In this document: positions 6,235 to 8,462 of the stretch, in pieces | Layout of the letters: the number at the start of each line of letters is the position of its first letter | How positions within the stretch are numbered: position 1 is the first letter of the stretch | From: Deltaproteobacteria bacterium | GTDB lineage: Bacteria; Desulfobacterota; Desulfobacteria; Desulfobacterales; JAABPS01 | Assembly (NCBI GenBank): GCA_019309685.1 | Contig: JAFDFT010000239.1 | Coordinates: forward strand, 1-8,462 | Direction of reading: 5' to 3' | DNA length: 8,462 nucleotides | Made by a program: the position numbers and the translations under genes | Notes under the pieces: model-generated | The model's input: the letters and a program-made list of their open reading frames with translations, nothing else | Databases searched by the model: none | Told to the model about the DNA's origin: nothing

Positions 6235-6750
6235 GTGGGAACGCTTATTTTCTTTATTTATATGCATATAAGCAGTCGCTTTCCCCGCCATATTGGATAT
6301 ATGTTCTGGGCAGGCGTCATGATTGGCCTGACATGGGAACTGGGATTTTACTTTACCGGACCTGAGTTCTCAAATGATCCTGTGTTTACGCACCTCAGTC
6401 CCTGGCCGCTGCATCCGATACTTCAGCCGCTGCTTCACACACTGTGGGATGGCGGATTGTTTATGATCGGCGTGAGCCTGGTTTACAGATTTTGCAAACC
6501 GCCCCATTTTATCCGGTTTCGGTGGCAGGAACTCAGTATCATGCTTTTGTGGGGGCAAATCCAGGAACTTGCTGTTGAGTTGATAGCGACTAGCGGCAAC
6601 CTTTGGACATATGAACCAAAATGGTGGAATCCTGTTTTATTTAAATTCGGCAATGGAGTAATAACCTTGATCCCACAGGCCGTCTGGTTTGCGGCACCCA
6701 TTATCTTTTATCTAGCATCTATTATTATTACCTCAAATGAGCGTAAATAA
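6235..6750 (+). CDS. Small multi-pass membrane protein of unknown function
   Basis: Read from GTG 6235 this is a 171-residue hydrophobic protein. Likely membrane helices are at about 20-40 (YMFWAGVMIGLTWELGFYF), 67-86 (around LWDGGLFMIGVSLVYRF), 97-118 (LSIMLLWGQIQELAVELIA) and 141-164 (VITLIPQAVWFAAPIIFYL). Glu residues and Trp inside the helices (WEL, GQIQELAVEL) and a WTYEPKWWNP loop (124-133) look like conserved functional positions, but I do not recognise the family. The start is doubtful. GTG 6235 and ATG 6262 lack a Shine-Dalgarno. The frame stays open back to a TGA at 6169-6171, and that stretch encodes EHFLYILDIAIAV, which would complete a fifth N-terminal helix but contains no ATG, GTG or TTG. 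The true N-terminus may be lost through a frameshift, or a rare start is used. It lies 20 bp before the flavoprotein gene and is probably co-transcribed. Confidence 0.7.
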   Translation: MGTLIFFIYMHISSRFPRHIGYMFWAGVMIGLTWELGFYFTGPEFSNDPVFTHLSPWPLHPILQPLLHTLWDGGLFMIGVSLVYRFCKPPHFIRFRWQELSIMLLWGQIQELAVELIATSGNLWTYEPKWWNPVLFKFGNGVITLIPQAVWFAAPIIFYLASIIITSNERK

Positions 6751-6770
6751 AAATTATTGAAGGAGGAAAA

Positions 6771-7760
6771 ATGTTTAAAACAGAAATCACTGAAATGTTT
6801 GGAATTGAATATCCTATCATATGCGGTGCCATGATGTGGCTCAGCATACCGCCGTTGTGCGCTGCCATATCCAATGCGGGCGGTATGGGAAATCTTACTG
6901 CAGGTAATTACGATACTGAGGAAGATTTCAGAAATGCAATTAAGGAAACCCGCAAACTCACAGACAAACCTTTTATGATAAATATTACCGCGCTTCCATC
7001 TATTCGGATAACGACAGAGCACCATAAAATCTACGCAAAGGTATGCGCAGAGGAAAAAGTGGATGGCATTGAAGTTTCCGGCGCGCCCCTGGATCGTGCC
7101 CTTGGCATGGAATATATCGATTCTCTTAAAAAAGCAGGGGTAAAGCTTTTCCATAAGGTAGGATCCGTACGTCACGCACGCCACGCAGAAAAAGTTGGAT
7201 ACGACGGCATTTACGCGGCTGGTATTGAAGAGGGAGGACACCCCTTAAATGATGACGTCAGCACCATGATCTTAACGCCGCGGATCGCGGACTCAGTGAA
7301 AATCCCAGTGGTAACCGTCGGAGGAATTGCAGACGGCCGTTCACTTGCTGCGGCATTGAACCTTGGTGCACATGGCGTGATGATGGCAAGCCGTTTCATC
7401 GCGACAAAAGAATGCATGGTCCATGATAACATCAAACAGCAACTCGTTAAAAAGCAGGAATTTGAGACAACCATATTTGGAAAATCCATAGGCCTTCAGG
7501 GTAGAGCGCTGATGAATAAGACCATATCAGAAATCATTGAAATCGAAGAAAGGGGAGGCGGCCTTGAAGAACTCATACCGCTGATGAGCGGGGATAGGAT
7601 CCAGAAGGCATGGGAAACGGGCGATGTTGACCAGGCGCCGCTCATGGTAGGACAATCCATCGGCCTTATCAATGACGTCCCGACCTGCAAGGAGCTTCTT
7701 GAAACAATGGCAAAAGAGGCAAAAGAGACACTGGCACGAGCAAATAGTATGGCCACATAA
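6771..7760 (+). CDS. Nitronate monooxygenase/2-nitropropane dioxygenase family FMN oxidoreductase
   Basis: A 329-residue TIM-barrel flavoprotein of the NMO/2-nitropropane dioxygenase family, which also includes FabK-like enoyl-ACP reductases and NAD(P)H:quinone reductases. The N-terminus reads GIEYPIICGAMMWLSIPPL and SNAGGMGNLTAG (34-45), the usual opening. KVGYDGIYAAGIEEGGHPL (141-159) holds the active-site His157 typical of nitronate monooxygenases. VVTVGGIADGRSLAAALNLGA (180-200) and MMASRFIATKE (204-214) form the FMN phosphate site. In an apparently anaerobic host a reductase role on enoyl-thioesters, quinones or nitro compounds is as likely as nitronate oxidation; the sequence does not decide. 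AGGAGG (6761-6766) lies four bases before ATG 6771, the strongest ribosome binding site in the window, so expression is probably high. It follows the membrane protein gene by 20 bp and is followed by a hairpin terminator. Confidence 0.92.
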   Translation: MFKTEITEMFGIEYPIICGAMMWLSIPPLCAAISNAGGMGNLTAGNYDTEEDFRNAIKETRKLTDKPFMINITALPSIRITTEHHKIYAKVCAEEKVDGIEVSGAPLDRALGMEYIDSLKKAGVKLFHKVGSVRHARHAEKVGYDGIYAAGIEEGGHPLNDDVSTMILTPRIADSVKIPVVTVGGIADGRSLAAALNLGAHGVMMASRFIATKECMVHDNIKQQLVKKQEFETTIFGKSIGLQGRALMNKTISEIIEIEERGGGLEELIPLMSGDRIQKAWETGDVDQAPLMVGQSIGLINDVPTCKELLETMAKEAKETLARANSMAT

Positions 7761-7767
7761 TCGACTT

Positions 7768-7817
7768 AAAAAGGCAAGGGTTCGAATCTAATGGTGTGCA
7801 TTCCCCTTGCCTTTTTT
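7768..7817. terminator. Bidirectional intrinsic terminator between convergent genes
   Basis: AAAAAGGCAAGGG (7768-7780) pairs perfectly with CCCTTGCCTTTTT (7804-7816). It leaves a 23-base loop and a run of six T (7812-7817). The A-run on the other side gives a T-run on the minus strand, so it can serve both the flavoprotein gene (ending 7760) and the convergent oxidoreductase gene (ending 7858). The loop is longer than usual. Confidence 0.8.
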
Positions 7818-7857
7818 ATGTAATCGCGCCGCTATTCTAAGGAAACCGCAACAACAA

Positions 7858-8462
7858 TTATTTAGCCTTTAGCGCATAGCAACGCAACGGTTTTTCCTGA
7901 ATAATCCTGATAAAACAACGGTTACAGTTGATGCATGAAGCCGGGCTCATGTCGCCTGCAAGAATCTTTGAGGGAAAATCAGGTTCACGGATCAACGGCC
8001 TGCCAATGGCAATAAGATCAGCGTGGCCGTCTTTTAAAATATTCTCCATCATCTCCGGCGAACGCAGCCCCCCAACGAGGATAACGGGGACACTTACACC
8101 TGACTTTATTTTTTTCAGGTTTTCAAGAAAATAAGCCTCGCTGAACTGGAACTTTTTTCTCATTGCTCTGATGATGAGGCTGATTTTAATTCGTTCCCAT
8201 CCAGTGCGGTCTTCAAGGACCTCCTCAGCAGGAATATCACCCCGGCTGATATTGAGCGATGACTCATACGTTCCGCCCGTAAACTTTATCGCATCCACGC
8301 CAAACGCAGGAAGTCTGGCCGCAATCCAGGCACTCTCCTCAACCGTAAGCCCATTCTTTAGCTTATCTTCTGTATTAATTTTGACCAAAAGAGGAAAATC
8401 ATCCCCTGCCTGTTTCTTGACTTGCTTGACGATTTCAAATAAGAATCCGGCTCTGTTTTCAA
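7858..8462 (-). CDS. NADH:flavin oxidoreductase (Old Yellow Enzyme/dienoyl-CoA reductase type), C-terminal part
   Basis: The last 201 or so codons of an FMN TIM-barrel oxidoreductase whose 5' end lies beyond the right edge. The frame is open to 8462 and begins ENRAGFLFEIVKQVKKQ, the ENRARFLLE motif seen before barrel strand 4. VKINTEDKLKNGLTVEES, FGVDAIKFTGGTYES, VPVILVGGLRSPEMMENIL and GHADLIAIGRPLIREPDFP follow in family order, the last two being the FMN phosphate site. Four cysteines near the end, C-x2-C-x2-C-x11-C in ASCINCNRCFI through LRCYALKAK, match the 4Fe-4S site of 2,4-dienoyl-CoA reductase-type enzymes, one residue tighter than in FadH (C-x2-C-x3-C-x11-C). The protein stops right after it, so the FAD/NAD domain of FadH is absent: a single-domain type. 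A TTG at 8388 is internal, not a start. A role in unsaturated acyl-CoA or similar enone reduction is plausible. It is convergent with the flavoprotein gene. Confidence 0.9.
   Translation of the reverse strand, partial: ENRAGFLFEIVKQVKKQAGDDFPLLVKINTEDKLKNGLTVEESAWIAARLPAFGVDAIKFTGGTYESSLNISRGDIPAEEVLEDRTGWERIKISLIIRAMRKKFQFSEAYFLENLKKIKSGVSVPVILVGGLRSPEMMENILKDGHADLIAIGRPLIREPDFPSKILAGDMSPASCINCNRCFIRIIQEKPLRCYALKAK

Noticed and set aside
6089..6271. 60-codon plus-strand frame overlapping the membrane protein gene.
   Set aside because: It overlaps the better-supported frame, has no Shine-Dalgarno, and its hydrophobicity reflects the AT-rich bases of the neighbouring frame.
7778..7790. GGGTTCGAATC resembles a tRNA T-arm, hinting at a tRNA or attachment-site remnant.
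   Set aside because: No acceptor, D or anticodon arm and no CCA-like end fit around it; the segment is explained as part of the terminator stem and loop.

Overview
The window reads as a piece of a bacterial chromosome of moderate GC content with ordinary Shine-Dalgarno sites. The gene content is an NDP-forming acyl-CoA synthetase-like protein, a crotonase, a nitronate-monooxygenase-like FMN protein and an Old-Yellow-Enzyme/dienoyl-CoA-reductase-like Fe-S flavoprotein. That mix suggests an anaerobic, fatty- or aromatic-acid-degrading bacterium, possibly a sulfate-reducing deltaproteobacterium (Desulfobacterota). The taxonomy is an inference from gene content only; there is no rRNA or other phylogenetic marker here.

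Left part (1-3021). The tail of an unidentified gene is followed by a plus-strand acyl-CoA synthetase alpha-type gene (57-1483). Its N-terminal CoA-binding domain is separated from the rest by a one-base frameshift at an 8-A run (126-133). Convergent to it, 7 bp away, is a crotonase-fold gene (1491-2336, minus) that lacks both hydratase glutamates and looks more like an enoyl-CoA isomerase or a divergent member. Upstream of that on the same strand is an orphan 209-residue gene (2392-3021) whose layout resembles the RNase-H-fold nuclease domain of phage terminase large subunits, with degenerate catalytic positions.

Middle (3022-5609). A 269-bp gene-free gap contains a compact cluster of hairpins (about 3056-3155) and an AT-rich palindrome nested inside an inverted repeat (3198-3237). 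Next, on the minus strand and reading right to left, come a CBS-pair regulator (5061-5609), a short open protein-like frame (4881-5060), an ABC ATPase (start chosen at 4884) and an ABC-2 permease (3291-3971). The frames overlap or abut and are probably one operon encoding a YadG/YadH-type exporter. The permease appears to lack about 28 residues, including one membrane helix, relative to the family.

Right part (5610-8462). A roughly 560-bp stretch holds no convincing gene but has two candidate promoters facing outwards. It is followed by a plus-strand pair: a small unrecognised membrane protein (6235-6750, no convincing start) and a nitronate-monooxygenase-family flavoprotein (6771-7760) with a very strong ribosome binding site. 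A likely bidirectional terminator (7768-7817) separates this pair from the C-terminal part of a convergent NADH:flavin oxidoreductase that runs off the right edge.

No CRISPR array, tRNA, rRNA or intact insertion sequence was seen. The most unusual items are the hairpin cluster, the orphan terminase-like gene, the permease with a missing helix, the acyl-CoA synthetase frameshift, and the protein-like frame after the amber stop of the CBS gene.
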